Below the pieces are notes generated by a model that searched no databases, was not told the DNA's origin, and worked only from the letters and a program-made list of their open reading frames with translations. This document shows positions 52,849 through 63,240 of a DNA stretch of 64,000 nt, piece by piece. Location: contig CM057465.1 of NCBI GenBank assembly GCA_030035585.1, positions 3,013,501 to 3,077,500 on the forward strand. Direction: 5' to 3'. The position numbers and the translations under genes were made by a program. Origin of the DNA: Dugong dugon (Eukaryota > Chordata > Mammalia > Sirenia > Dugongidae). Within the stretch, counting starts at the first letter, position 1. Each line of letters opens with the position of its first letter.

Positions 52849-53909
52849 AGATATCTCATAAGAAATGTTTCTTTGACATTTACTAAAGGAACAAAGAGCT
52901 TTTCCGTTGGTTTGGGCGAGAATCATGATCCCCATTAGTCAGAAAGTGTTTATGTGATGTGTTCATAGTTGTGCTGTTTATTAGGGTAATGCCAATCTTG
53001 ATGCCTCATTTTCTGGCTCCACAATCGGCACCTTTTCCAGTTTCTAATACGAGCCTGTTGTGTTTCAGCTTGTTAGTGTTAGACTCCTGAGCCTAGGTAT
53101 ATTTTCTCTCTTTTCTCGCTGCCTTGGATTTCTGCAGTGTTCCGGCAACTTCTTGGCTCCCCAGTGAGCAAACTCACTGTCCCCCGGTGGGCAGTCCAAC
53201 CAAGAAGGCCAAAGCCACAGCGGAGGGCGGCTGTGCCTCATCAAGGTTAGGAGGGAGCTGGAGTGAGAAGCCGCTGAAATGAACAACTGCTGTGACAAAG
53301 CACAATGTCACACTAAGCCCGGTGAGCTATTTGTCTCTGGGTTTCCCCAATCAGCGGCTGTCAGAAGGCAAAGTGGAGAAACCCAGGAAATACCTGGCTT
53401 TTGTTTACACAATGTGCAGGGCCAGAGCAAAAATAGTCCAGCGTTTCACACAGCTACCTGGGTCTACACGCCAGGGGTAGAGCCGAGTCCAAAGTTTGCC
53501 AGCAGAGAGAACATGGGTAAACCTGTGATGCTCAATCTACAGAAATTTCTGAAAATGCAGCTTGTTTGTTTATTTTTGGTGTAGAGTGTGGATCATGAGT
53601 GGTGGGGTGGGTGTTGCGTTTCAGAGCAGACACAAGACCCAGATGTTTCTAGCTACTGATTTGGGATTTTCAGGGGCTGGTTGGCATCCTGGTGATGGGT
53701 CATCCTCAGCAACGAAGGCATGCAGAAGTGCTTCTGTGAAGTCTTCAGCCAGGTTTTCTTCTGGCCACCCTTGTGCCGTTAGCCATCACTCCCATGTGTC
53801 TCTTTCTCCATGGTGTACATCAGTGAGGAGTAGAGAAATCACCTACACAGATCTCTCAAATATGTCATAGGCCTACTCTAAAGTACCACCTGTCTGTCTA
53901 TTGTAGTGT
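52849..53909. other. Unassigned DNA
   Basis: About 1 kb with no repeat family recognised. Overlapping plus-strand frames at 53279-53584 have no domain. No gene called. Confidence 0.4.
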
Positions 53910-54290
53910 GGTGGCTTGCATGTTGCTGTGATGCTGGAAGCTATGCCACCATTATTTCATATACCAGCAGGGTCACCCATGGTGGACAGATTTCAGCAAA
54001 TCTTCCAGACAAAGATAGATTAGGAAGAAGAGTCTGGTGATCATCTTCTGAAAATTAGACAATGAAAACCCTATGACTCACAGCAGGACATTGTCTGATA
54101 CAGTGCTGGAAGATGAGCCCCCTAAGTTGGAAGGTACTCAAAATACACAATAGCTCCAGCAATGGACTCAGGCATACCAATGATTGTGAAGATGGCACAG
54201 GATCAGGCATCATTCTGTTCTATTGTACACGGGACTGCCATGAGTCAGAGTGGACATAACAGCAACTAACAACAACAACAACAACATACT
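53910..54290 (+). repeat. AfroSINE long form, sense, with RTE-type tail
   Basis: 'ggcttgcatgttgctgtgatgctggaagc', 'accagcagggtcacccatggtgg', 'gacaatgaaaaccctatgactcac', then 'ccagcaatggactcaggcataccaatgattgtgaagatggcacagg' and 'aacagcaactaacaacaac'. The last 130 bp match the RTE 3' UTR closely, so SINE and LINE share more than the terminal 40 bp. Confidence 0.88.
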
Positions 54291-54394
54291 CTAAAAGAGC
54301 AGTGTTTCTTTCCAAAACTCAGTCCTCTTTAAGTCGGAACTCCCGGTGACTGCAGACCAGCTCTGCCATTTCCTGCCCAGGCCATTCTACTTAT

Positions 54395-54530
54395 ATGAGG
54401 AAAACTGAATCCTCTTAACAACTTCTGGAGGCAGAAAATATTTTCAACATTATTCTGCTGAAGTTACTGAGGCTCAGAGAGTGAAGAAAGTTACCCCATC
54501 ACACAGCTTGAAAATGCACTGCTGGGGTTT
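54395..54530 (-). repeat. MIR SINE, antisense
   Basis: 'attctgctgaagttactgaggctcagagagtgaagaaagttaccccatcacacagc' is antisense MIR core. Confidence 0.8.
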
Positions 54531-54648
54531 ATTTGATTTTATTTTTACACTCATTTGATTTGTTATTTACATATTTTTCATTGTATCTTCATTTTTATAT
54601 AGATTTATTTATAAGGTTTTTTTTTGTTTGTTTTATCCTAACTCAAGT

Positions 54649-54855
54649 TGGAGTCCCTGGGTAGCGCACACAATTTGTACTAATTGAAAGATTGGCGGTT
54701 CGAACCCACCCAGAGAAGCCTTGGAAGACAGGCTTGCTAATCTGCTTCTAAAATGTCACAGCCTTGAAAACCCTATGAAGCACAGTTCTTCTCTGACACA
54801 CATGATGTCTCTCAGTCGGAGTCAACGCCATGGCAACTAACAACAACAACGATGA
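54649..54855 (+). repeat. AfroSINE-type SINE
   Basis: 'agtccctgggtagcgcacac' through 'ggaagacaggcttgctaatctgcttc' to 'gccatggcaactaacaacaacaac'. Confidence 0.9.
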
Positions 54856-55664
54856 CCCAAATTAAAATGGGCTCACTGGTTGTTCAGGGAGGAGATGCTC
54901 TCTGCTTGCTTGGGTTGTAACTTTCTGGGCTGTCCTGGAATTGGGAACTGGGGCCACTGGCTGTGAATCAGGGCTTCTGCCGGCCCCTACCCTGGCAGAG
55001 TAAGCCCCATGATTCCTGGATTGCCAACCCAAGAACGCGATTTCTCATCCTGGCTAGACTCGCAGGCTCACTCACAGTGCTAACACACAGCTTTATTAAT
55101 TTAAGAAGACTAAACACTTGCACCGCTCCCTGGAGAGAGAGAGACACATTTCAATAGCCAGTATCGCATGAGTTTTTAAATGAGGTTGCTTTGGGGCAGT
55201 ACTCTGAAGTCACACAGGAGCCAGCTGAATGTGTTAGCTTGTGCTTCCCAAAGAGAGTGAAGTTCTCAGGTAGGAGACTGTGATTATTCAATTAAATGCC
55301 CACCCAGGCCCCACATCTCACAACAAACAGCTGAAATGCATTGGGTTGGGTTAGACATTTGGACAGATGGGAGGTTCCAGTGTGGAATCAGGATAGTGTG
55401 AGGCCAAGGACCAACAAGGGAACCCTCCTCCGTCCCTCCTTCCCTACTCCTGACCACAAACATCCACCCACCTTCTAGCTTGTGGGCTTATCCATCCATA
55501 TAACCAATCTCAGCTTCTTGCTCCCCCACCAGTTGAAGCTTGCCCAGTTCTCTGAGGACCTAGGACGGGAAGGCTCCTTCTGCCACAGGATTGGGTTTCC
55601 AACTTTGGCAGGCTGTAGTTGTGTGTTTCCTTATTCATTTCTGAGATAGCAAGGATTTATTAAG
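54856..55664. other. Unassigned DNA
   Basis: No gene or repeat recognised in about 800 bp. Confidence 0.4.
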
Positions 55665-55870
55665 TGCTTGTTGTTGTGTGCTGTCGAGCAGATTCCAATT
55701 CACAGAAGCCCTATTTGACAGAGTAGAACTGCCTCATAGGGATTTCGAGGCTGAAATCTTTATGGAAGCAGATTGCCAGGTCTTTTCTCCCACAGAATGG
55801 CTGGTGGGTTTGAACCACTGACCTTTCAATTAGCAGCTGAGAGCTTAACCATTGGGACACCAGGGCTCCT
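55665..55870 (-). repeat. AfroSINE-type SINE, antisense
   Basis: 'ttgttgttgtgtgctgtcgagcag' to 'ccattgggacaccagggctcc'. Followed 20 bp later by a sense copy, forming an inverted pair. Confidence 0.92.
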
Positions 55871-55888
55871 TATTACTATATGCAAATT

Positions 55889-56098
55889 AAGCAGCCCTGG
55901 TGGTGCAACAGTTAAGTGCTAAACTGCTGATGAAAAGGTTGGTGGTTTGAACCTACCACTGAAACTCTTTGGGGGAAAGATGTGGCGATTTTCTCCGTTA
56001 AAGATTACAGACTAGGAAACCCTATGGGGAGAGTTCTACCCTGTCATATAGGTCACTATGAGTCAAAATTGACTTAGTGGCACACAACAACAACATAT
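55889..56098 (+). repeat. AfroSINE-type SINE
   Basis: 'gcagccctggtggtgcaacagttaag' to 'ttagtggcacacaacaacaac'. With the copy at 55665-55870 it makes a tail-out inverted repeat with a loop of about 20 bp. Confidence 0.92.
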
Positions 56099-56377
56099 GA
56101 AAATTACTTTTCCAGCACTGGAAAGATTTTAAGATGCATCTGACCCAGCCCTTGACCCTCTCCAGCCAACACTGAAAACAGTTGGTACTGGACTGCCATC
56201 TTGCTCCGCCTTTCCACCGATGAATCCGTTGACACCCGGCTCATTTTTGACACACTCTCTTCTCTTGCCTTCCAGTTTCCCAGGCTTCTCTTTGTCGCTG
56301 TCTTCCCACTCCCTGTGCCTTCTCAGGCTGCCGCCCTAGTTCATCCTCAACTCCCTAAACTTTAAGATGGACATAGC

Positions 56378-56908
56378 CCAAGGTGAAGTAGCCTTGGTAA
56401 CCCAATGGCTAAGAGCTTGACTGCTAACCAAAAGGATGGAGTTCAAACCCACCCAACATCTCCATAGGGGAAAGATCTGGTGATTTGCTCTTGCAAAGAT
56501 TGTTGTTGTTGTTGTTGTTAGGTGCCGTCAAGTCGGTTTCAACTCACAGGGATCCTGTGTACAACAGAACCAAACACTGCCCCTCCGGTCCCGCGCCATC
56601 TTCACAATCATTGTTATGCTTCAGCGCATTGTTGCAGCCACCGTGTCAATCCATCTCATTGAGGGTCTTCCTCTTTTTCGATGACCCTCTACTTTACCAG
56701 GATGATGTCCTTCTCCAAGCACTGATCTGTCCTGATAACATATCCAAAATATGTGAGTAGTCCTGCCATCCTTGCTTTTGAGGAGCCTACAATTCAAAGG
56801 CGCCCATAAAGATTGCAACCTAGGAAACCCTATGCGGCAACTCTACGCTGTCACATGGATATGCTGTGAGTTGGAATTGACTCAATGGTACCCAACAGAC
56901 AAGAACAT
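56378..56908 (+). repeat. SINE split by an antisense RTE tail
   Basis: Outer sense SINE: 56378-56501 ('gtagccttggtaacccaatgg' to 'gctcttgcaaagatt') and 56808-56908 ('aaagattgcaacctaggaaacc' to 'atggtacccaacagac'). AAAGATT repeats at 56495-56501 and 56808-56814. Confidence 0.9.
56502..56807 (-). mobile_element. RTE LINE 3' end, antisense, inside a SINE
   Basis: Starts with (GTT)6-type tail, then 'aggtgccgtcaagtcggtttcaactcac', 'gttgcagccaccgtgtcaatccatctcattgagggtc', 'gtccttctccaagcactgatctg'. Insertion is bounded by the AAAGATT duplication. Confidence 0.92.
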
Positions 56909-58149
56909 AGCCCAAGGCACAGCCCTAGCCCTCTCCTCCTCTCTGTCTATCTTCATCCCAGCCATCTTATCCAGTCCCATGGAATGCTGTCTATCTGCAG
57001 ACACTCCCCACTCGGCATCTGCAGACCATGTGTCTTCCTCCCTCCTCCTCTCGTTCTGCCCTCCCTCTTTCTTTGTATATACCACTGCACGCTCCACAGA
57101 TGTTTAACTGACATCTCGAACAAAAGTGTGAGATCCATTCTACTCCAGGGGTTCGGCTCACAGACCTGAAATTTCAGTGTCCACCCTTCTCTCACTGTCT
57201 TTGTGCAAACACTCTCTGGCCCCGAGTGGCCAGGACCTGTGCCCCTAAACAGGAGGATGCCAAGAGGAGAAGCCCCGTCCCTGTGCTCGAGGTGCTTGTG
57301 ACAAAAGGAACAGACAACCAAATGCAGCTGAGAAGGGCAGTGAGTGAATGGGCCACCACTGGTGGCGTGGAGAGGCACCGGCTCTGCTCTCAAAGGCAAG
57401 CCTCTTGCTCCATTGCTCTGGGTTCAAGGAGATCTTTCCCAGCAGCAGTCGAATATTTGCATTTAAAGTAATGAACACCTTTCCTCGTCCACATCCAAGG
57501 CAAGCATCTGGAGGTGGGAAATAGGAGCTGTTTGCTCATGACAAGTAACCTTAGCAGCCATGGTAGTGTGGCTCAGGGCTGAATCTGTGGCCCTCCCCCA
57601 AGGTCTCCCCCTACCCAGAAGGAGCCCGGGAGCCTCTAGTATCCCCTCAGGAGTTGGTGTGCATTTCTTGGAGGGAGGGGAAATGCTCAAATTCTCACCT
57701 CTCTCCTGTCCTGGGAGCCAGGCTCAAGATGAGCGAAGGCAGCAACTGGTGAATTGAGAATTTTTGCTTTAGGCATTTTCTCTCTTTGAGAGCAAGACGG
57801 TGCAAAGCGACTCCAGAATATAACTCTAGGGAAGAATTTGCAAACTGCACAGTGAAATCCATTTGCTTAAGTCAGAAGCAAGCTTTTGAGTCATGCCTGT
57901 TTAGATAGTTGTATTCTATTTGATAGACATTTTACTCATATAAGCACGTTTCCTGGGAAAGTTTGTGTTGCTGAAAGGCACAGACTTAAGCCACACCAGC
58001 TGTCTCCATCCAGCACGTGGTCGCAGCCCAGTGCCTTCCTTCTCACAGTCCCCTTGGTCCTTTCCCTGGGTGTGGGCCTCTAAGAAGCCCCCCCTCCCAA
58101 ACCTGCACCCTGTGGAGTCTGGGGTCTGGGTTATCCATGCTGGGAGCTT
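56909..58149. other. Unassigned DNA
   Basis: No repeat recognised over about 1.2 kb. 57750-57960 is AT-rich, even in texture, and could be conserved noncoding. A 148-codon minus-strand frame (56953-57399) overlaps several others and has no domain. Confidence 0.4.
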
Positions 58150-58300
58150 CACCAACCCTATGGCGTGGCCGTTGTCATTGCCCTTATTTTATTAATGACA
58201 AAACTGAGGCTTAGGGAGCGGAGATGGTCAACCCCAGGCCACACAGCTGCTGAGCACTGAGCCAGGACTCAAAGGAAGATGCAGTGATGTCCAACTGATG
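58150..58300 (-). repeat. MIR SINE, antisense
   Basis: 'ttattttattaatgacaaaactgaggcttagggagcgg', 'ccaggccacacagctgctgagcactgagccagg' is antisense MIR. Confidence 0.85.
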
Positions 58301-58334
58301 TACTTTTTACACTTTACCCATGGCCTCCCGCTTA

Positions 58335-58600
58335 GTAAAGAAAAGAAAAACAGAATATACAGAGAGGCAGAGATGAAGAAAGGAAGAAAAGAAAGAGAAA
58401 GAGGAAGAAAAGAAAGAGAAAGAGGAAGAAAAGAAAGAGAAAGAGGAAGAAGGAGAAAGAAAAGAAAGAAAGAAAGCAAGAGAGGAAGGAAGGAAAGAGG
58501 GAGAGGGAGGGAGGGAAGGAAGGAAGGAGGATGAGGGACTGAGGGATGGAAGGAGGGAAGGAAGAAGGGAAAGGAGGGAAGGGGAGAGGAGGAGAGCAAA
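58335..58600 (+). repeat. GAAA/GGAA purine-rich tract
   Basis: 58375-58486 is purine only (112 nt). One C at 58487 is followed by another 44 purines to 58531. The first part has a 21-bp period ('gaggaagaaaagaaagagaaa' type units at 58401, 58422, 58443). H-DNA potential. Confidence 0.95.
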
Positions 58601-59240
58601 GGGAACCCATCTTGTTGACCTCTGACTGCTGACTCAGATTGCGCGCCCACCCCCTCAGAGGAGTCCTGCTGAGAGGTCCCCTTTGAAGCCTCGGCTCGCT
58701 GTCCTTCTCCCCACAATGCCTTGGCCTCGGAGATTAGACACATTGATGGAGAGACTCCGGAGGACATCAGGAAATAGCCTCACTTCGGTGTTGCCTGTTT
58801 TGTTCCAGTTTCACTCTTTCTTTCTCACTCCAGCCCACAAGGATCTCTGCGGGAGGTGGTGCCCAGGGGAGAGAGCCTTGGTGTAAGGAAGCTGGGTGTC
58901 TGTGCCCTCGGACCCTTCTGTGGGAACTCATGTACGGCTCGGGGTCCCCAAGACTCCACAGTGCTGCCTTCCCGGGCAGGATAGCACCCCTAGGGTGGGG
59001 CGAGGGGTGCAGATTGTGAAGGATGGCAACCCTCTGCCACAGCCACGGCGACAGGTGAGGACCTCCATGATGCTTTTATTCTTGCTAATTATAAATAATT
59101 TCAAAGTTAACAGAAAAGATGTAAGAACAATTAAAAAAAAACTGATGCAGAGTGCCTAATGTGTCATATTTTGCCTTATTTGCTTTGTCACCTGCTCGCT
59201 CTCCCTCTCCCCTTTCTCTTCTCTCTCTGTCCCTGGAAAG
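58601..59240. other. Unassigned DNA
   Basis: No repeat or gene recognised. Confidence 0.4.
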
Positions 59241-59445
59241 AGAGAGTCTCTGGGTGGCACAATGAGCTAATGCTCTCACCTGCTAACTGACAGATTGGAG
59301 GTTCGAGCCCACTCAGAGATGCCTCAGAAGAAAGACTTGATGATCTACTTCCAAAAAAGCCAACACTGAAAAGTCGATGGAACACAATTCTACTCTGACA
59401 GCACATGGGGTCACCATAAGTCAGAGTCAACTCGATGACAACTGT
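59241..59445 (+). repeat. AfroSINE-type SINE
   Basis: 'agagtctctgggtggcacaatgagc' to 'actcgatgacaactgtg', followed by a TG/TA tract at 59445-59478 that probably grew from the tail. Confidence 0.9.
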
Positions 59446-59766
59446 GTATATATGTGTGTGTATATATCTATATATTACCAATCATATATAATGATAAATG
59501 AATTCTTTGAGAATACGTTACATTCACCAGGTCTCTTTATTCCTTAATATGTCAGTCTGCATTTCATAAGGAGCAAAGATGTTGTCTTACATAATCATGG
59601 TACAGGTCTCACGTTCAGAAAATTAATCAATGGCAAGATATTTTAATCTAATATATAGCCCATATTCTAATGTCACCCATTGTCCCAATTGTCTTCTCTG
59701 TAGCATTGTTTTTTCTCGTTCGGTATCCAATCCAGGATCCTGTGTTACCTTTAGTTGTCCTTGTCT
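59446..59766. other. AT-rich unassigned DNA
   Basis: TG/TATA tract to about 59478, then AT-rich text resembling antisense LINE, not assignable. Confidence 0.35.
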
Positions 59767-59978
59767 TTAAAACCCATTACCCACTGCCACTGAGTCAATT
59801 CCGACTTATAGCAACCCTATACGGCAAAGCAGAACTGCCCCATGGGGTTTCCAAAGCTAGAAATCTTTAAGTTAGCAGATTGCCACATCTTTCTCCCATG
59901 GAGTGGCTGGTGGGTTTGAACTGCTGACCTTTTGGTTAGCAGCTGAGCACTTTAACCACTGTGCCGCTAGGGCTCCTT
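59767..59978 (-). repeat. AfroSINE-type SINE, antisense
   Basis: 'acccattacccactgccactgagtcaattcc' to 'aaccactgtgccgctagggctcc'. Confidence 0.92.
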
Positions 59979-60294
59979 TCTGTGTCTTTAGCCTTCTTTA
60001 ATCTGGAACTGCTTCGGCTTCTCTTCGCTTTCCATGTCTTGGGCATTCATCAGTAAAGGGAACCCGGGCACCTTGAAGGAACAGCTGATTCAAGAGCTGA
60101 GGCAGGAAGGTACACACTGAGCCTTACATATTTTGTTGGGCCAGAAATTAAGGAGGTACACACAGAAGTGATGGGAGCATGTCCAGAGGACAGAGGGGCT
60201 GTTTCAGGAGCTCCCAGGGGTCAAATCTGGGATAATTAATTTGATCTTCAAAATAAGTAACAAGTAACAGATTATACAGAAGACTGAATGGATT
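59979..60294. other. Unassigned DNA
   Basis: No repeat or gene recognised. Confidence 0.4.
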
Positions 60295-60688
60295 CAGACT
60301 GAAGAAGAATTGACCCGTTTGGACTGTGGTGTTGGCGAAGAATATTGACTATACCTTGGACTGCACAAAAAAACAACAAATCTGTCCTGGAAGAAGTACA
60401 ACCAGAATACTCCTTGGAAGCAAGGATGGCGAGACTTCATCTCACATACCTTGGACATGTTATTAGGAGGGACCAGTCCCTGGGGAAGGACATCATGCTT
60501 GGTAAAGTAGAGGGTCAGTGAAAAAAAGGAAGACCCTCAACGAGATGGATTGACACAGTGGCTGCAACAATGGGCTCACACACAGCATCGATCCTGAGGA
60601 TGGTACATGACTGGGTGGTGTTTCATTTTGTCGTACATAGGGTCCCTATGAGTCAGAACAGACTCGATGGCACCTAACAACAACAATG
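60295..60688 (+). mobile_element. RTE LINE 3' part, sense
   Basis: 'gaagaagaattgacccgtttgg', 'gttggcgaagaatattgactatacc', 'acaaccagaatactccttgg', 'catcatgcttggtaaagtagagg' and end 'gactcgatggcacctaacaac'. Close to the family average. Confidence 0.93.
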
Positions 60689-60829
60689 GATTATGATACT
60701 TTCAATAAACTAAGAGCCCACAAGTTCATACTGAGAACAAATTTATAAATGCATGCAAATAAAGACATCAGTAAATACGTAAGTGACTGTACAGACCTGG
60801 GAAAAAAATGTAGAACAAAATTTTAACTC

Positions 60830-61195
60830 ATAAAAAAAGATCAGACTTACTGACCTGACAGAGACTGGGGAAATCCCGAGAGTATGGCCCCCGGACACCC
60901 TTTTAGCTCTGTAAAGAAGTCACTTCCGAGGTTCACCATTCAGCCAAAGATTAGACAATCTCATAAAACAAAACAAGACTAATGGGGCACACTAGCCCAG
61001 GGACAAGGACTAGAAGGCAGGAGGGGACAGGAATGCCGGTGATAGGGAACCCAAGGTTGAGAAGGGACAGTGTTGACATGTTGTGGGGTTGTTAACCATT
61101 GTCAAAAATCTATACGTGTACTAACTGCTTACTGAGAAATTATATGTTCTGTAAACCTTCATCTAAAGTACAATTAAAAAATACATACATACATA
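60830..61195 (+). mobile_element. Probable L1 3' UTR of the host lineage
   Basis: 'cttactgacctgacagagactgggg', 'ggcccccggacaccctttt', 'gaagtcacttccgaggttcaccattcagccaaag', 'gttctgtaaaccttcatctaaagtac' then 'aattaaaaaatacatac' reads as a LINE 3' UTR with an A-rich end grown into a (CATA)n tract. L1 assignment by recollection. Confidence 0.5.
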
Positions 61196-61532
61196 CATAT
61201 ATACGTGAATAGATTTGGGGAGAAGGAGGCCTCTTCCTTAGAGTGAAATGCCCACTAATAAATGCTGGAAGACCAAGAAGCTGGAAAACTCGTTTGCAAT
61301 CATCATAGTAATGACTGATTCAGGCAAGAATCATCAATGGGCACTAAATCCAGGAAGGGGGCTGATGTCAGCTGAGGAGCAGGATGTTAACGGAGTCCAA
61401 GAATCTCCCCGCAAATCACTTACTACTTTCAAAATGAGAACTGGTAACTGCACAGTGGTGCAGTCAGGGGGCACATGAAACAGTGCTCAGAATTAACACC
61501 ACCAAGAGGGCAAGCGGGCATCGTCTGCTTGT
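61196..61532. other. Unassigned DNA
   Basis: No repeat or gene recognised. Confidence 0.4.
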
Positions 61533-61708
61533 GCTTGTTGCTTGGTGCCATCGAGTCAAGCAGAGCTGCCCACAGGATTTTCTTGGCTGCAATCTTTATG
61601 GAAGCAGATCCCCAGGTCTTTCCCCCATGAAGCCGCTGGATAGGTTTGAACTGTCAACCTTTTGGTTAGTAGCCAAGCACTTAACCATTACACCACCAGG
61701 GCTCCTTC
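61533..61708 (-). repeat. AfroSINE-type SINE, antisense
   Basis: 'gcttggtgccatcgagtcaagcagagctg' (about 30 bp shorter than usual here) to 'ccattacaccaccagggctcc'. Confidence 0.9.
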
Positions 61709-61799
61709 GCCTGTGCTTGTGCTTCACTGAAAAAAGCAAAAGGTCATTTACGTAGTATTTCAGCCCAAAATGCGTCAACTGAGCCTAATCGTTAAGAAG

Positions 61800-62004
61800 G
61801 GGTCCCTGGGTGGTGCAAACAGTTAATGTGCTCAGCTACTAACTGAGAAGTTGGAGGTTTGAATCTATCCAGAAGTGCCTCAGAAGGAAGGCCTAGCAAC
61901 CTACTTCTGAAAAATGAGCCACTGGAAAAACTTAATGGAGCACAGTACTACTCTGACACGCTTGGGGCTGCCATGAATCTTAGGTGACTCTACAGAAACT
62001 GGAA
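61800..62004 (+). repeat. AfroSINE-type SINE
   Basis: 'ggggtccctgggtggtgcaaacag' through 'cctcagaaggaaggcctagc' to 'tctacagaaactgg'. Confidence 0.9.
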
Positions 62005-62117
62005 TCATTAAGAAACATCAAATAAACCCAAACTGAGGGACACTATAAAATAACTGATCTGTGTTCTTCAAAAATATATTTGAAAGCACTGCCAAATCAT
62101 CAGCCTCTGTGGATGCA

Positions 62118-62400
62118 ACTTGGCGAGGGTCTTCCTCTTTTTCACTGACCAAGCATGATGTCCTTCTCCAGGGACTGAGCCCCCTGATAACATGTCCAAA
62201 GTATGTGAAACAAAGTCTTGTCATCCTCACTTTCAAGGATCACCCTGGCTGTACCAGAAAGATGTTTACTTGTGTTTTCTTGACTATGCAAAGGCATTTG
62301 ACTGTGTGGATCATAACAAATTATGGATAATATTGCGAGGAATGGGAATTCCAGAACAGTTCATTGTGCTCATGTAGAACCTGTACATAGACCAATGCAG
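62118..62400. mobile_element. RTE LINE, inverted composite
   Basis: 62118-62252 is antisense RTE ('cttggcgagggtcttcctctttttcactgacc' to 'atcaccctggctgtacc'). 62253-62400 is sense RTE reverse transcriptase, with DVYLCFLDYAKAFDCVD and 'HNKLWIILRGMGIPEQFIVLM'. The two are joined point to point in opposite orientation, as after twin priming or a later inversion. Confidence 0.85.
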
Positions 62401-62565
62401 CATAGCATCTCTTTTTTTGAAGAATGTTTCTATAATTGGGTTAACCAAATTTTATATCTTTCTGAAAATAATGCCTGAGAATTCCAAGTGCAAACAAACA
62501 GACTCACAAGATCACCTCCCGCAATTCCTCTGTGTGCGCATTTTGAATCTCCCTGCCTATAGTAA

Positions 62566-62672
62566 CAAGTCCACCAGTTGCCGCTTGGAAGCCCTATCGG
62601 GTGGTTCTGCTCTGTCCTCTCGGGTTGCTATGAGTCGGAATCTACTCAATGACAACTGAGAGCTAGAGAATG
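62566..62672 (+). repeat. AfroSINE-type SINE, 3' half
   Basis: 'agtccaccagttgccgcttggaagccc', 'ctatgagtcggaatctactcaatgac', 'aatgggtttccgtttgg'. Head portion absent. Confidence 0.85.
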
Positions 62673-62737
62673 GGTTTCCGTTTGGTAAATGTAGGTGGAG
62701 AGTACAGAGGGGCATATCATCCAGGGTGAGTTAAACT

Positions 62738-62852
62738 AGGGTCAGTGAAAACGAGGGAAGCTCTCCATGAGATGGATTGTCACAATGGCCCCCACAATGG
62801 ACTCAAACATTTCATCGCTGTGAGTTGGAGCCAACTCCATGGCAACGACCAG
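62738..62852 (+). mobile_element. RTE LINE 3' tail fragment
   Basis: 'tagggtcagtgaaaacgagggaagc', 'gagatggattgtcacaatgg', 'gtgagttggagccaactccatggcaac'. The 'gaagatggcacagg' segment is deleted. Confidence 0.85.
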
Positions 62853-62855
62853 CAC

Positions 62856-63240
62856 CAAGATGGACTATGCCACCACAACAAATCACCATTAAATTTCAGT
62901 GGCTTAAACGCTCACACATTGCTGTTTGCTCGTTTCACGTGTCCTGCACAGTTCAGCAGGGCCTTTCTCCACACCGGAAACCCTGGTGGTGCAGTGGTTA
63001 AGTGCTACAGCTGCTAACCAAAAGGTCGGCAGTTCAAATCCACCAGGTGCTCCTTGGAAACTCTATGGGACCGTTCTACTCTGTCCTATAGGGTTGCTAG
63101 GAGTCAGAATTGACTCGATGGCAATGGGTTTATTTATTTTGGGTTTTCTCCACAGCATCCTTCTGTGCTCCAGGCTGATGGAGGATCCATCTTCTCCACT
63201 GGCCCATCTGGAACACAGCCTTCTCTCCCACCACAAACAG
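62856..63240 (-). mobile_element. Possible MaLR-type LTR fossil, antisense, holding a SINE
   Basis: 'gactatgccaccacaacaaatcaccattaaatttcagtggcttaaac' has the antisense MLT1-like opening. Sequence after the SINE ('cttctccactggcccatctgg') may be its continuation. Extent uncertain. Confidence 0.45.
62974..63144 (+). repeat. Young-looking SINE with perfect 10-bp duplication
   Basis: 'ggaaaccctggtggtgcagtgg' through 'ctgctaaccaaaaggtcggcag' to 'gactcgatggcaatgggttta'. Close to family average. TTTCTCCACA flanks at 62964-62973 and 63145-63154. Confidence 0.95.

Noticed and set aside
58620-58670. A CpG island or promoter
   Set aside because: Only a few CpG sites, no sustained CpG density, and no transcript structure nearby. 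No stretch of the window looks like a CpG island.
58228-58767. 179-codon minus-strand frame, Leu/Ser/Phe/Pro rich, membrane-like
   Set aside because: Its hydrophobic part is the complement of the GAAA/GGAA purine tract (TTC/TTT/CTT codons). Repeat artefact.
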